The notes under the pieces: model-generated | Told to the model about the DNA's origin: nothing | The model's input: the letters and a program-made list of their open reading frames with translations, nothing else | Database searches by the model: none | Shown: positions 34,812 through 44,561 of the stretch, piece by piece | Layout: every line of letters begins with the position of its first letter | How positions within the stretch are numbered: the stretch's first letter is position 1 | Origin: Craurococcus roseus | GTDB taxonomy: Bacteria > Pseudomonadota > Alphaproteobacteria > Acetobacterales > Acetobacteraceae | Reading direction: 5' to 3' | DNA length: 64,000 bases | Assembly (NCBI RefSeq): GCF_039523795.1 | Contig: NZ_BAAAFZ010000055.1 | Span: 1 to 64,000 of the forward strand | Position numbers and translations under genes: made by a program

Positions 34812-36032
34812 TCAGCGGTGCGCTGGACGTCCGCTCGCCGGGACTGCGGGCGACGGCGCTACTGTTGAGGCGGCGTCACGTCCGCTCGCGCGCCACCGCT
34901 GCCAAGCCAGCAGCGCCACCGCCACCGCGAGCGGCGGCAGGATAGAGAGGTTCAGCGCCGCCCAGCCCCCGCCGGCGTGGACCGCCCCGGACAGGAAGGC
35001 GGTGCAGGCGACGGTGCCGAAGACGATCAGGTCGTTGGCCGCCTGCGCCCTGACGCGCTCGGCCGGGTCGTGCGCGGCGGAGAGCATGGTGGTGGCGGAG
35101 ACGAACATGAAGTTCCAGCCGACGCCGAGCAGCGTCAGCGCCGCCGCGAAGTGCCAGAAGCCCTGCCCTTGCAGGCCCACGAGCACGCACAGCGCCGACA
35201 GCGCGGCGCCCGTGGCGGCGACCCGGGCCGTGCCGAACCGGGAGATCAGCCGGCCGGTGAAGAAGCCCGGCCCGTACATGGCGACGGCGTGCGCCTGTAT
35301 GACGGTCGCGGAGGCGCCGATGCCGAAGCCGCAGAGCATCATCTCCACCGGCGTCGAGGTCATGATGAGGTTCATGGTGCCGAACGCGACCATGCCGGTG
35401 ACGACGGCGGCGACGAAGGCCGGGCGGGCGACGATCTCCCGCACCGGCGCGCCGCCGGCGTTGCGGGGCGGCGGGGGCGGCAGCCGGGCGAAGGACAGCA
35501 GCGCGATGCAGAGCAGCGGCAGCAGCGCGAGCGTCAGGTAGGTGCCGAGGAACAGGTGCGGCACCACCATGTCGCGCGTGTGCTTGACGATCTCCGGCCC
35601 GAGCGCGGCGGAGAGCACGCCGCCCGTCATCACCAGCGAGATGGCGCGCGGCCGGTAGCCCGGCGTCGCCACCTCGGCCGCGGCGAAGCGGTAGTGCTGG
35701 CCGACGCCGAAGCCCAGGCCGGCGAACACGGCGCCCAGGCAGTAGACCGGGAAGCTGCCCCACCACACCCCGGCCGCGAAGGTGAGCGAACCGACCAGCG
35801 CCGCCACCGCGCCCAGGATGAAGCCGGGGCGCCGCCCGAGCCGGGCGAAGACGATGCCGGCCGGGATGGAGGCGGCCATGGTGGCGGTCATCTGGATGGC
35901 GACGGGCAGGGTCGAGAGCGACTTGTCCTCGGCGAGCGAGTGGCCGATCAGCGCCGCCATGACCGCTTGGCCGACGGTGCTGGCCTGCGTCAGCGCGGAG
36001 CAGAAGAACAGCAGCAGGACCTGCCGCTTCAT
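34812..36032 (-). CDS. Major facilitator superfamily transporter
   Basis: The 406-aa protein has about twelve hydrophobic helices in two halves. The loop-2 motif between helices 2 and 3 (FARLGRRPGFILGAVAALVG) is the MFS signature. A cytoplasmic Pro-rich loop (RLPPPPPRNAGG) separates the halves. The substrate is unknown; the sequence suggests a drug-efflux-like or small-molecule exporter. ATG 36032 lies 19 nt after thiL and has no strong ribosome site, so it is probably read as the last gene of the rib-nusB-thiL transcript. Confidence 0.85.
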   Translation of the reverse strand: MKRQVLLLFFCSALTQASTVGQAVMAALIGHSLAEDKSLSTLPVAIQMTATMAASIPAGIVFARLGRRPGFILGAVAALVGSLTFAAGVWWGSFPVYCLGAVFAGLGFGVGQHYRFAAAEVATPGYRPRAISLVMTGGVLSAALGPEIVKHTRDMVVPHLFLGTYLTLALLPLLCIALLSFARLPPPPPRNAGGAPVREIVARPAFVAAVVTGMVAFGTMNLIMTSTPVEMMLCGFGIGASATVIQAHAVAMYGPGFFTGRLISRFGTARVAATGAALSALCVLVGLQGQGFWHFAAALTLLGVGWNFMFVSATTMLSAAHDPAERVRAQAANDLIVFGTVACTAFLSGAVHAGGGWAALNLSILPPLAVAVALLAWQRWRASGRDAASTVAPSPAVPASGRPAHR

Positions 36033-36051
36033 GGCGCTCGGGGACGGCGCG

Positions 36052-37032
36052 TCAGAAATGGCTCCAACCTCCTTGCGGCAGCGGCACGGGCGCCCCGTCC
36101 GCGCCCAGCACCGACACTTCCGGCGGCCCGTCGGCGAAGGCGCCGACCGGCGTGACCGGCGTGCCGGCCGCCGCCGCACGGGTCAGCACCTCCTCCGACA
36201 GCGCCGGAGGAGCCGCGAAGAGGAGTTCGTAGTCGTCCCCGCCGGCGAGCACCAATGACAGCAGCGCGGGGTCCGTTTCGACCGCGGCGCGGGCCGCGTC
36301 CGACAGCGGCAGGGCCGCCGCGTCCACGGTGGCGGCGCATCCGGACGCGCGGCACAGGTGGCCCAGGTCCTGCGCCAGCCCGTCCGACACGTCCATCGCC
36401 GCCGTCGCCACGCCGGCCAGCGCGGCGCCCAGGGCCAAGCGCGGCTCCGGCAGCATGTACCGGCGCGCGAGGTGCCCGGCCGGGTCCGGCGCCAACTCCC
36501 CGCGCAGCACGCGCAGGCCGAGCGCGCCGTCGCCGAGCGTGCCGGACACCCAGAGGCGGTCGCCCGGCCTCGCGCCGCCGCGCAGCAGCGCCGCGCCGGG
36601 CGCGACGGTGCCGAGGATGGCGAGCGAGAAGGTCGCCGGCCCCGGCGTGGACACCGTGTCGCCGCCGAGCGCGTGGACGCCGAAGGCGCGGTTGTCCGCT
36701 TCCAGGCCGTCGGCGAAGGAAGCGGTCCATTCGTCGGGCGTGCCGCGCGGCAGCGCCGCGGTCAGCAGGTAGCCGAGCGGCGCCGCGCCCATGGCCGCGA
36801 GGTCGGACAGGTTCACGCGCAGCAGCTTGCGGCCGATCGTGTCCGGCGGGTCTCCGGGGAGGAAGTGGACGCCGGCCACCATCGCGTCCGCCGCCGCCAC
36901 GAGTTGCCGCCCCGGCGGCGGGTCGAACACCGCGGCGTCGTCGGAGAGGTCGAGCGAGCCGGGGCCGGCGAGCCGCCGGAAGTGCCGCGCGATGAGCGAG
37001 AACTCGCCCGGCAGCGGCGGCGACGGCGGCAC
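36052..37032 (-). CDS. thiL: Thiamine-monophosphate kinase
   Basis: ThiL phosphorylates thiamine monophosphate to thiamine diphosphate, the cofactor. The 326-aa product has GEFSLIARHFRRLA at the start, LDLSDDAAVFDPP and VAAADAMVAGVHF for metal/ATP binding, VNLSDLAAMGAAPLGYLLT, the GGDT loop, and AMDVSDGLAQDLGHL. These are the PurM-like kinase landmarks. GTG 37032 is 4 nt after the nusB stop. The nusB-thiL pair is common in alphaproteobacteria. Confidence 0.93.
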   Translation of the reverse strand: MPPSPPLPGEFSLIARHFRRLAGPGSLDLSDDAAVFDPPPGRQLVAAADAMVAGVHFLPGDPPDTIGRKLLRVNLSDLAAMGAAPLGYLLTAALPRGTPDEWTASFADGLEADNRAFGVHALGGDTVSTPGPATFSLAILGTVAPGAALLRGGARPGDRLWVSGTLGDGALGLRVLRGELAPDPAGHLARRYMLPEPRLALGAALAGVATAAMDVSDGLAQDLGHLCRASGCAATVDAAALPLSDAARAAVETDPALLSLVLAGGDDYELLFAAPPALSEEVLTRAAAAGTPVTPVGAFADGPPEVSVLGADGAPVPLPQGGWSHF

Positions 37033-37036
37033 GGGG

Positions 37037-37558
37037 TCAGGCCCGGCCGGCGGCGGGGAACTCCTCGGGCCGCAGGGAGCGCGCCACGGCGTCGAGCACG
37101 CCGTTGGCGAAGCGCGGCTCCTCGCCGGAGAAGAAGCCGTGGGCGATGTCGAGGTACTCGTTGATCACCACCCGCGCCGGCGGCTGCGCGCCGCCCATGA
37201 GTTCCGCGGCGCCGGCGCGCAGCAGGGCGCGCAGCACCGGGTCTAGTCGCGGCATGGGCCAATCGACGCCGAGGTGGTTGGAGATGACGGTGTCCACAGC
37301 CTCGCCGTTCGCCGCCGCCTTGCGGACGATGGCGGCGAAGAGCGGCACGTCGGCCTCCGGCACGCGGCCGTCCTCGAAGCCGTCCTGGCCCGGGAGCGCG
37401 CCCAGGCGGTGGCGGATGAACTGGTCGATCACCGTTTCCGCCGCCTCGCCCGAGTGCTCGCTCTGGTAGAGCGCCTGCACCGCCGCGACGCGGGCGCCGG
37501 TGCGCGGCCGGCCGCCGCCGCTACTCCGGCGCGGCGCGTGTTTTCTGGCGCCGCTCAC
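37037..37558 (-). CDS. nusB: Transcription antitermination factor NusB
   Basis: NusB binds boxA RNA with NusE/S10 to prevent premature termination in rRNA operons. The 173-aa product has a basic N-terminal tail then RVAAVQALYQSEHSGEAAET, DVPLFAAIVRKA, DWPMPRLDPVLRALLRAGAA and PARVVINEYLDIAHGFFSG, the helical core of the family. GTG 37558 overlaps the ribH stop (GTGA) and is preferred to an upstream TTG. The ribH-nusB-thiL order is widely conserved. Confidence 0.94.
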   Translation of the reverse strand: MSGARKHAPRRSSGGGRPRTGARVAAVQALYQSEHSGEAAETVIDQFIRHRLGALPGQDGFEDGRVPEADVPLFAAIVRKAAANGEAVDTVISNHLGVDWPMPRLDPVLRALLRAGAAELMGGAQPPARVVINEYLDIAHGFFSGEEPRFANGVLDAVARSLRPEEFPAAGRA

Positions 37559-38036
37559 GCGAGCTTCCAACGCCGGCGCAGCGCCACTTGGCCGAGCAGC
37601 GCCTGCGCCGCTTCCGCGCCCTTGTTCATCCTGTTCTCGCCGGAGCGGGCCACCGCTTGTTGCAGGGTGTCCACCGTCAGCAGGCCGAAGCCGATGGCGG
37701 CGCCGGTTTCGGTCGAAAGGTCCATCACGCCCCGGCAGGTCTCCCGGCAGATGTGGTCGTAGTGGTCGGTCTCGCCGCGCACCACGCAGCCGAGCACCAG
37801 ATAACCGTCGAAGCGCGTGCCGGTTTGCGACAGCGCCATGCGCAGCGCCGCCGGCAGCTCGAAGGCGCCGGCCACGTCCACCACCTCGACGCCCGCGCCG
37901 GCTTCGGCGAACACGCCTTCCGCGCCGCGGCGCATCCCGCCCACCACCTGTTCGTAGTACGGCGCCTGGATCACCAGCAGGCGCGGCGGCGGCCCCGGTA
38001 TGGAAGGCGTCTCCCGCGAAACCGCGTCTATAGTGC

Positions 38037-38040
<4 letters not shown>
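37555..38040 (-). CDS. ribH: 6,7-dimethyl-8-ribityllumazine synthase
   Basis: RibH condenses the pyrimidine intermediate with 3,4-dihydroxy-2-butanone-4-phosphate. The 161-aa product has VDVAGAFELPAALRMAL and LVLGCVVRGETDHYDHICRE (catalytic His region), then LTVDTLQQAVARSG and a terminal NKGAEAAQALL helix. The start is GTG 38040, in a GTGA overlap with the ribB stop. It sits in the riboflavin block between ribB and nusB. Confidence 0.95.
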
Positions 38041-39208
<1,168 letters not shown>

Positions 39209-39212
<4 letters not shown>

Positions 39213-39817
39213 GCGGTCTCCTTCAGCCGGGCGACGTAGCGCGCCAGCGTGTCGATCTCGATGTTCACCAAGGAGCCCGGTTGCAGGGTGCTGAAGGTGG
39301 TGACGGCGGCGGTGTGGGGGATGATGTTGACCCCGAAGGCATCGCCGTCAACCTCGTTCACCGTGAGCGAGACGCCGTCTATCGCAATGGAGCCCTTGAC
39401 CGCGACGAAGCGCGACAGGCCTGGCGGCAGGCGGAAGCGGTAGCGGACGGAGGCGTTCTCCGGCGTGGCGGACAGCACCTCGGCTACCCCGTCCACGTGC
39501 CCGGACACCAGATGGCCTCCGAGTTCGTCGCCCAATCGGAGCGAGCGTTCGAGGTTGATGCGGGTGCCCCCGCGCGCCCGGCCGAGGGTGGTCTTGGACA
39601 GCGTTTCGGCCGAGGCGTCCACCGCGAACCAGTCGCCGCCGAGTTGCACGGCGGTGAGGCAGACGCCGGAGCAGGCGATGGAGGCGCCGACCGCAGCCGG
39701 CGCCGGCTCGGCCAGGAAGGCGGGCGAGGTGCCGATGACCAGGCGCATGTCGTGCCCGCCGCCGATGGGCTGGACCTCCCGCACCGTGCCGAGGTCGGTC
39801 ACGATTCCTGTGAACAT
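39209..39817 (-). CDS. ribE: Riboflavin synthase, alpha subunit
   Basis: RibE dismutates two ribityllumazines to riboflavin and the pyrimidine. The 202-aa product begins MFTGIVTDLGTVREV and consists of two lumazine-binding barrels; GASIACSGVCLTAVQLGGDW and KGSIAIDGVSLTVNEVDGD are the matching segments of the two repeats. Its start overlaps the 3' end of ribD by 19 nt in another frame, and its stop overlaps ribB. Confidence 0.95.
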
Positions 39818-40932
39818 GGCGGCCCGCTGTCCTCGCATCGCTCGAATTCGGTCAACCAGTCTTCGCCCACGGCGCGGCTGGCCACGCGGCGGAATCTGGG
39901 CATGGCGGACAGGCTTTTCAGCGGCAAGGGGCGTACGGCGGGCAATCCGTCGCCGCCCATGACGCCCGGGGCGTGGAACCACGCGACCCGGTCCACCAGC
40001 CCGGCCCGCAACAGCCCGGCGGCCAGGCCGGCGCCGCCCTCCGCCAGCACCCGCGTCACGCCCCGCTGGGCCAGGGCGCCGAGCAGGGCGGCGAGGTCCA
40101 CCCCCCCTTCTCTCGCACGGATCGGCAGGATCTCGACGCCGGCTTCGAGGTAGGGCGCCAACGCCGCCGGCGGCTGCCCGGTGCGGGTGGCGATCCAAGT
40201 TGGGGCGGCGAACGCGGTCGCGACCAGCCGGGAGGCGAGCGGCGTCCTGAGCCGCGTGTCGGCCACCACCCGCGCGATGGGCACGCGGGCCATGCCGGGG
40301 ACGCGGCAGGTGAGGTCCGGGTCGTCGGCCAGGACGGTGCCGCTGCCCACCAGCACCGCGTCGTGGGTGGCCCGCAGCCCGTGCGCCGCCCGGCGCGCGG
40401 CGGCGCCGGTGATCCAGCGGCTCTCCCCCGTGGCGGTGGCGATCCGCCCGTCCAGGCTGGTGGCGAGCTTCAGGGTGACGAGCGGCAGGCCGAGGGTGAT
40501 GCGACGGACGAAGCCGGCGATGACGGCGCGGGCCTCGGCTTCCAGCAGTCCCGCCTCCACGGCGATCCCGGCGTCCCGCAACCGGCGGAGGCCGCGCCCG
40601 TCCACCCGCGGGTCCGGGTCGCCGGTCGCCACCACCACGCGCGAGACGCCGGCGGCGACCAGCGCGTCGCAGCAAGGGGGCGTGCGGCCCCAGTGCGAGC
40701 AAGGCTCCAGGGTGACGTACACGGTCGCGCCCCGGGCCGCTTCCCCCGCGCGCACCAGAGCCTCCGTCTCGGCGTGCGGGCGGCCGCCCGGTTGGGTCCA
40801 GCCGCGCCCGACCACCGAGCCGTCGCGCACGACCACGCAGCCGACCGAAGGGTTCGGCCAGGTGCTGCCGAGGCCCCGTCGCGCGAGCGACAGGGCGGCG
40901 CGCATGTGGTGGAGATCGTCGGGGGCAGCCAT
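39799..40932 (-). CDS. ribD: Bifunctional riboflavin deaminase/reductase
   Basis: The 377-aa product has an N-terminal zinc deaminase domain (GGRPHAETEAL and TLEPCSHWGRTPPCCDAL supply His, Glu and the two Cys ligands). A C-terminal reductase domain follows from about residue 150 (LKLATSLDGRIATATGESRW, VRVLAEGG-like VTRVLAEGGAGLAAGLL). It catalyses the second and third steps of riboflavin synthesis. There is no recognisable FMN riboswitch upstream. It heads the compact ribD-ribE-ribB-ribH run. Confidence 0.95.
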   Translation of the reverse strand: MAAPDDLHHMRAALSLARRGLGSTWPNPSVGCVVVRDGSVVGRGWTQPGGRPHAETEALVRAGEAARGATVYVTLEPCSHWGRTPPCCDALVAAGVSRVVVATGDPDPRVDGRGLRRLRDAGIAVEAGLLEAEARAVIAGFVRRITLGLPLVTLKLATSLDGRIATATGESRWITGAAARRAAHGLRATHDAVLVGSGTVLADDPDLTCRVPGMARVPIARVVADTRLRTPLASRLVATAFAAPTWIATRTGQPPAALAPYLEAGVEILPIRAREGGVDLAALLGALAQRGVTRVLAEGGAGLAAGLLRAGLVDRVAWFHAPGVMGGDGLPAVRPLPLKSLSAMPRFRRVASRAVGEDWLTEFERCEDSGPPCSQES

Positions 40933-41037
40933 GCAGGGCGGTTTGAGCGCGGGGGCGGGCGGTTCGGCAAGGGCCGGGGCCCTGTCGGCCGGCGCCGCCG
41001 GGCATGCGTCCCCACGGGGAAGCGGCCCGGCTCCCGG

Positions 41038-42078
41038 TCAGGGCTTCGGCCAGACCCCCGGCAGCCGCGTCGCCAGCCAGCGCGCGAGGGCGGCGTTCAC
41101 CGCGGCGGGCTTCTCCTGCGCCATCCAGTGGCCGGAGGCGACGGTCGCTTCCGTCAGGTCGGCGCAGTCCCGCCGCATCGGCTCGGCGAGGCGGGAATCG
41201 ATCGTCTCGCAGACTTGGTCGTGGGCCGCGTGCAGGAACAGCACGGGCATGGACAGCCGCCCTCCCTCGGGCGCGGCCGCGGCGTAGGCTTGGTTGCTGG
41301 CGTGGTTCATGTACCAGGCGCAGGGGCCGGCGAAGCCGTTGCGGCCCAGGGCGGCGGCGTAGCGGTGCATCTCCGCCTCGGTCGCCAGCACGGCGGGGTC
41401 GCGCGGCACGTCCGGCGCCCGGCCGGCGCCGCCGAACCAGCCGCCGTCGCGCCGGATCGTGGCGGTGCGGGCGGGCTTGCCGCGGGCCGCCGCGTTGCCG
41501 GCGCGGAACAGCGCCCGGACGGTGGCGGCGGGATCGGCCTCGAAGGCGGCGACCGCGGCGGCGCAGTCCTCCTCATAGGCGAGCAGGTAGTCCCACTGGC
41601 CGGCGGGGCAGTCCGCCTCCGGGTAGGTTTCCCGATCCACGAGGGGGATGACGTTCGGCGGCGCGAAGCCGCCGGCGATGTAGGGCACGCACAGGCTGGC
41701 CACGCCGTGGCAGCGCCCGGCGTGGTGCGCGGCGAGGCTCCACACCACCGGGCTTCCCCAGTCGTGCCCGACCCAAACGGCGCGCTCGCGGCCTAGCCCG
41801 TCGAGCAGTTCGAGCATGTCGCGCACGATCGGCCGCATCGTGTAGTCTTCCCGCCGCGCCGGCACGGAGGAGCGGCCGTAGCCGCGCATGTCGGGCGCGA
41901 CGCAGCGGAAGCCGAGGGCGGCGAAGCAGGGCAGTTGGTGGCGCCAGCTCTCGGACAGTTCCGGCCAGCCGTGGACGAAGACGATGAGCGGCGCGTCCTC
42001 GGCGCCGCAAGCGAGGTAGAAGCTGGCGTGGCCCGAAGGGCCGCGTAGCACGTGCTCCGTGACGTCGTGGGGCATCAT
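41038..42078 (-). CDS. Alpha/beta-hydrolase, epoxide hydrolase-like
   Basis: The 346-aa product has IVFVHGWPELSESWRHQLP (oxyanion HGxP), an Asp-type nucleophile in VWVGHDWGSPVVW, a lid domain, an acid in FLHAAHDQV and the histidine in VASGHWMAQEKP. An aspartate nucleophile (DWG) separates epoxide hydrolases and haloalkane dehalogenases from esterases. The substrate is unknown. AAGGAG lies 9 nt before ATG 42078. It sits between nrdR and ribD in a position not needed for either pathway, probably co-transcribed. Confidence 0.87.
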   Translation of the reverse strand: MMPHDVTEHVLRGPSGHASFYLACGAEDAPLIVFVHGWPELSESWRHQLPCFAALGFRCVAPDMRGYGRSSVPARREDYTMRPIVRDMLELLDGLGRERAVWVGHDWGSPVVWSLAAHHAGRCHGVASLCVPYIAGGFAPPNVIPLVDRETYPEADCPAGQWDYLLAYEEDCAAAVAAFEADPAATVRALFRAGNAAARGKPARTATIRRDGGWFGGAGRAPDVPRDPAVLATEAEMHRYAAALGRNGFAGPCAWYMNHASNQAYAAAAPEGGRLSMPVLFLHAAHDQVCETIDSRLAEPMRRDCADLTEATVASGHWMAQEKPAAVNAALARWLATRLPGVWPKP

Positions 42079-42112
42079 GCGGCGGCGCTCCTTTCCACCG
42101 GGCCGGGCGCGG

Positions 42113-42565
42113 CTACCCCGGCTCCAACTCGCCCAGGAACGCCCGGAAGTCCTTCGCCTCGCCGAAGTTGCGGTACACGCTGGCGAAGCGGACATAAGCC
42201 ACTTGGTCCACCGCGCGCAGCGCCTCCATCACGATCTCGCCGATCTGGCGCGACGTGACCTCCGAATCCGCTTCCACCTCCAGCTTGCGCTGGATGCCGT
42301 TGACGATGCGCTCGATCCGGTCCTCGTCCACCGGCCGCTTGCGCAACGCGATGCGGATGGAGCGGGCGAGCTTCTCGCGGTCGAAGGGCACGCGGCGTCC
42401 GTCGCTCTTGAGCACCGTCAGCTCCCGGAGCTGCACCCGCTCGAAGGTGGTGAAGCGGCTGTGGCAGCCGGGGCAGGAGCGGCGGCGGCGGATGGCAGCG
42501 CCCTCCTCGGCCGGGCGGCTGTCCTTCACCTGCGTGTCGTCCCGACCGCAATAGGGGCAGCGCAT
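42113..42565 (-). CDS. nrdR: Transcriptional repressor NrdR
   Basis: NrdR represses ribonucleotide reductase genes in response to dATP/ATP. The 150-aa product starts with a zinc ribbon (MRCPYCGRDDTQVKDSRP and SCPGCHSRFTTFERVQL, four Cys) followed by an ATP-cone domain (LTVLKSDGRRVPFDREKLAR to YVRFASVYRNF). AAGGAGAAGG lies upstream of the ATG. The glyA-nrdR-rib order is common in alphaproteobacteria. Confidence 0.96.
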   Translation of the reverse strand: MRCPYCGRDDTQVKDSRPAEEGAAIRRRRSCPGCHSRFTTFERVQLRELTVLKSDGRRVPFDREKLARSIRIALRKRPVDEDRIERIVNGIQRKLEVEADSEVTSRQIGEIVMEALRAVDQVAYVRFASVYRNFGEAKDFRAFLGELEPG

Positions 42566-42590
42566 CCCGGCCTTCTCCTTCTTCTTGTAA

Positions 42591-43898
42591 CTAGTCCCGG
42601 TATATCGGGAAGCGCCCGCACAGCTCCAGGACGCGCGCCTTCACCGAAGCCTCGACGGCGGCGTTGCCCTCGGCCGCGTCGTTGGCGCGGGCGAGGCCGT
42701 CCAGCACCTCGCCGATCAGCCGGCCGACCTCGCGGAACTCTGCCTCGCCGAAGCCGCGCGTGGTGCCGGCGGGCGTGCCGAGGCGGACGCCCGACGTCAC
42801 CATCGGCTTCTCCGGGTCGAAGGGGATGGCGTTCTTGTTGCAGGTGAGGTGGGCGCGGTTCAGCGCCGCCTCGGCCGCCTTGCCGGTCACGCGCTTCGGC
42901 CGCAGGTCCACCAGCAGGAGGTGGTTGTCCGTGCCGCCGGTGACGAGGTCGAGTCCCTGGCCGCGCAGCTCCTCCGCGAGCGCCTTCGCGTTGGCGACGA
43001 TCGCCTTGGAGTAGGCGCGGAACTCCGGCCGCAGCGCCTCGCCGAAGGCCACCGCCTTGGCGGCGATCACGTGCATCAGCGGCCCGCCCTGGAGGCCGGG
43101 GAAGACGGCGCTGTTGAACTTCTTCGCCAGCGCCTCGTCGCTCGTCAGGATCATGCCACCGCGCGGGCCGCGGAGCGTTTTGTGCGTGGTGGTGGTGGCG
43201 ACGTGGGCGTGCGGGAAGGGCGAGGGGTGCGCGCCGCCCGCCACCAGCCCGGCGAAGTGCGCCATGTCCACCATGAACAGCGCGCCCACCTCGTCCGCGA
43301 TCTGGCGGAACCGGGCGAAATCCCACTGCCGCGCGTAGGCGGAGCCGCCGGCGATGATGAGCTTCGGCCGGCTCTCGCGGGCGATGCGGGCCACCTCCTC
43401 CATGTCGATGAGCTGGTCCTCGCGCCGCACCGTGTAGGGCACGGGCTTGAACCACTTGCCCGACAGGTTGGCGGGCGAGCCGTGCGTCAGGTGCCCGCCG
43501 GCCGCGAGGTCGAGGCCCATGAAGGCGTCGCCCGGCTGGAGCAGGGCCAGGAACACGGCTTGGTTCGCCTGCGCGCCGGAATGCGGCTGCACGTTGGCGA
43601 AGCCGCAGTTGAACAGCTTCTTGGCGCGCTCGATCGCCAGGGTTTCGGCCTCGTCCACGAACTCGCAGCCGCCGTAGTAGCGCCGGCCGGGATAGCCTTC
43701 GGCGTACTTGTTGGTCAGCACCGAGCCCTGCGCCTCCAGGACGGCGCGCGAGACGATGTTCTCGGAGGCGATCAGCTCGATGCCGTCCTGCTGCCGGGCC
43801 AGCTCGCGGCCGATGGCGGCGGCGAGGTCCGGGTCGGCTTCGGCGAGCGAGGCGCCGAAGAAGCGGGCGGGGCTGGAAGCTGGGCTGGTTTCGTTCAT
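42591..43898 (-). CDS. glyA: Serine hydroxymethyltransferase
   Basis: GlyA interconverts serine and glycine with tetrahydrofolate, feeding one-carbon metabolism. The 435-aa product has ELIASENIVSRAVLEAQGSV, YYGGCEFVDEAE, VDMAHFAGLVAGG and the PLP lysine in TTTTHKTLRGPRGGMI. Length and motifs are standard. ATG 43898 lies 4 nt after the rpiB stop at 43903, suggesting coupling. Confidence 0.97.
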   Translation of the reverse strand: MNETSPASSPARFFGASLAEADPDLAAAIGRELARQQDGIELIASENIVSRAVLEAQGSVLTNKYAEGYPGRRYYGGCEFVDEAETLAIERAKKLFNCGFANVQPHSGAQANQAVFLALLQPGDAFMGLDLAAGGHLTHGSPANLSGKWFKPVPYTVRREDQLIDMEEVARIARESRPKLIIAGGSAYARQWDFARFRQIADEVGALFMVDMAHFAGLVAGGAHPSPFPHAHVATTTTHKTLRGPRGGMILTSDEALAKKFNSAVFPGLQGGPLMHVIAAKAVAFGEALRPEFRAYSKAIVANAKALAEELRGQGLDLVTGGTDNHLLLVDLRPKRVTGKAAEAALNRAHLTCNKNAIPFDPEKPMVTSGVRLGTPAGTTRGFGEAEFREVGRLIGEVLDGLARANDAAEGNAAVEASVKARVLELCGRFPIYRD

Positions 43899-43902
43899 GG
43901 AT

Positions 43903-44370
43903 TCATGATCCCGGCGAAGGGTCAGGCGGAAGGAGCTTGGCGAGGCGCTTGTCGTGCCGCCCGCCCTCATATGGTGTGGACAGGAAGGCTTTGAGCGCGT
44001 CCAGCGCCACCTCCGGCCCGACCAGGCGGGCGCCGAAGGCGGCGACGTTGGCATCGTTGTGGGCGCGGGTCAGCCGCGCTTCGGTGGCGTCGTGCAGCAC
44101 GGCGGCGCGGATGCCCTTGTGGCGATTGGCGGCGATGGCCATGCCGATGCCGCTGCCGCAGACCAGAACGCCGAAGCGGGCGCGCCCGTCCTGCACGGCG
44201 GCGCAGACGAGGTGGGCGAAGTCCGGGTAGTCCACGCTCGCCGCCTCGTTGGTGCCGAAGTCGAGCAGTTCGTGTCCGCCGGCGGCCAACGCCTCCTGCA
44301 ACGCCCGCTTGAGCGGCAGCCCGGCGTGGTCGCCTCCAATGGCGACGGGGGATTGGGGAGCGGGGGCCAT
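43903..44370 (-). CDS. rpiB: Ribose-5-phosphate isomerase B
   Basis: RpiB interconverts ribose-5-phosphate and ribulose-5-phosphate, the substrate of RibB later in the same gene run. The 155-aa product has VAIGGDHAGLPLKRAL, DFGTNEAASVDYPDFA, the catalytic-loop LVCGSGIGMAIAANRHKGIR and RLTRAHNDANVAAFGARLVG. The catalytic Cys is in VCGSG. It is the first gene of the minus-strand block; the rpiB-glyA pair is typical of alphaproteobacteria. Confidence 0.95.
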   Translation of the reverse strand: MAPAPQSPVAIGGDHAGLPLKRALQEALAAGGHELLDFGTNEAASVDYPDFAHLVCAAVQDGRARFGVLVCGSGIGMAIAANRHKGIRAAVLHDATEARLTRAHNDANVAAFGARLVGPEVALDALKAFLSTPYEGGRHDKRLAKLLPPDPSPGS

Positions 44371-44502
44371 CCGCCGAGGATACCACCTCCTGTGGCGGGC
44401 CGGAACGCCGTACCCAAGGATTGGTGTCGAGCCGTGGCGCGCCCGGGGGGCCGGTTCGCGCTTGGCGGATCGGCGGTTGCGGAGCCCGCGGCGCCTCAGC
44501 CA

Positions 44503-44549
44503 CCATCGTTGCGCCCGCCGCGCCTTTCCGGCGGCGGGCGCAACGATGG
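44503..44549. promoter_or_regulatory. Perfect 18-bp inverted repeat upstream of the cyclase gene
   Basis: CCATCGTTGCGCCCGCCG (44503-44520) and its exact reverse complement (44532-44549) flank an 11-nt loop. The right arm runs into the GGGGAGGG ribosome site of the cyclase gene, whose ATG is at 44562. In RNA it would form a very stable hairpin next to the ribosome site; as DNA it could be an operator or a terminator for a transcript on either strand. No T-tract follows the plus-strand arm. Confidence 0.7.
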
Positions 44550-44561
44550 GGAGGGAACAGG

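Noticed and set aside
40933..41037. FMN riboswitch before ribD
   Set aside because: The conserved RFN blocks (AGGG..GGTGAAATTCC and GGCGGTAA type) are absent.
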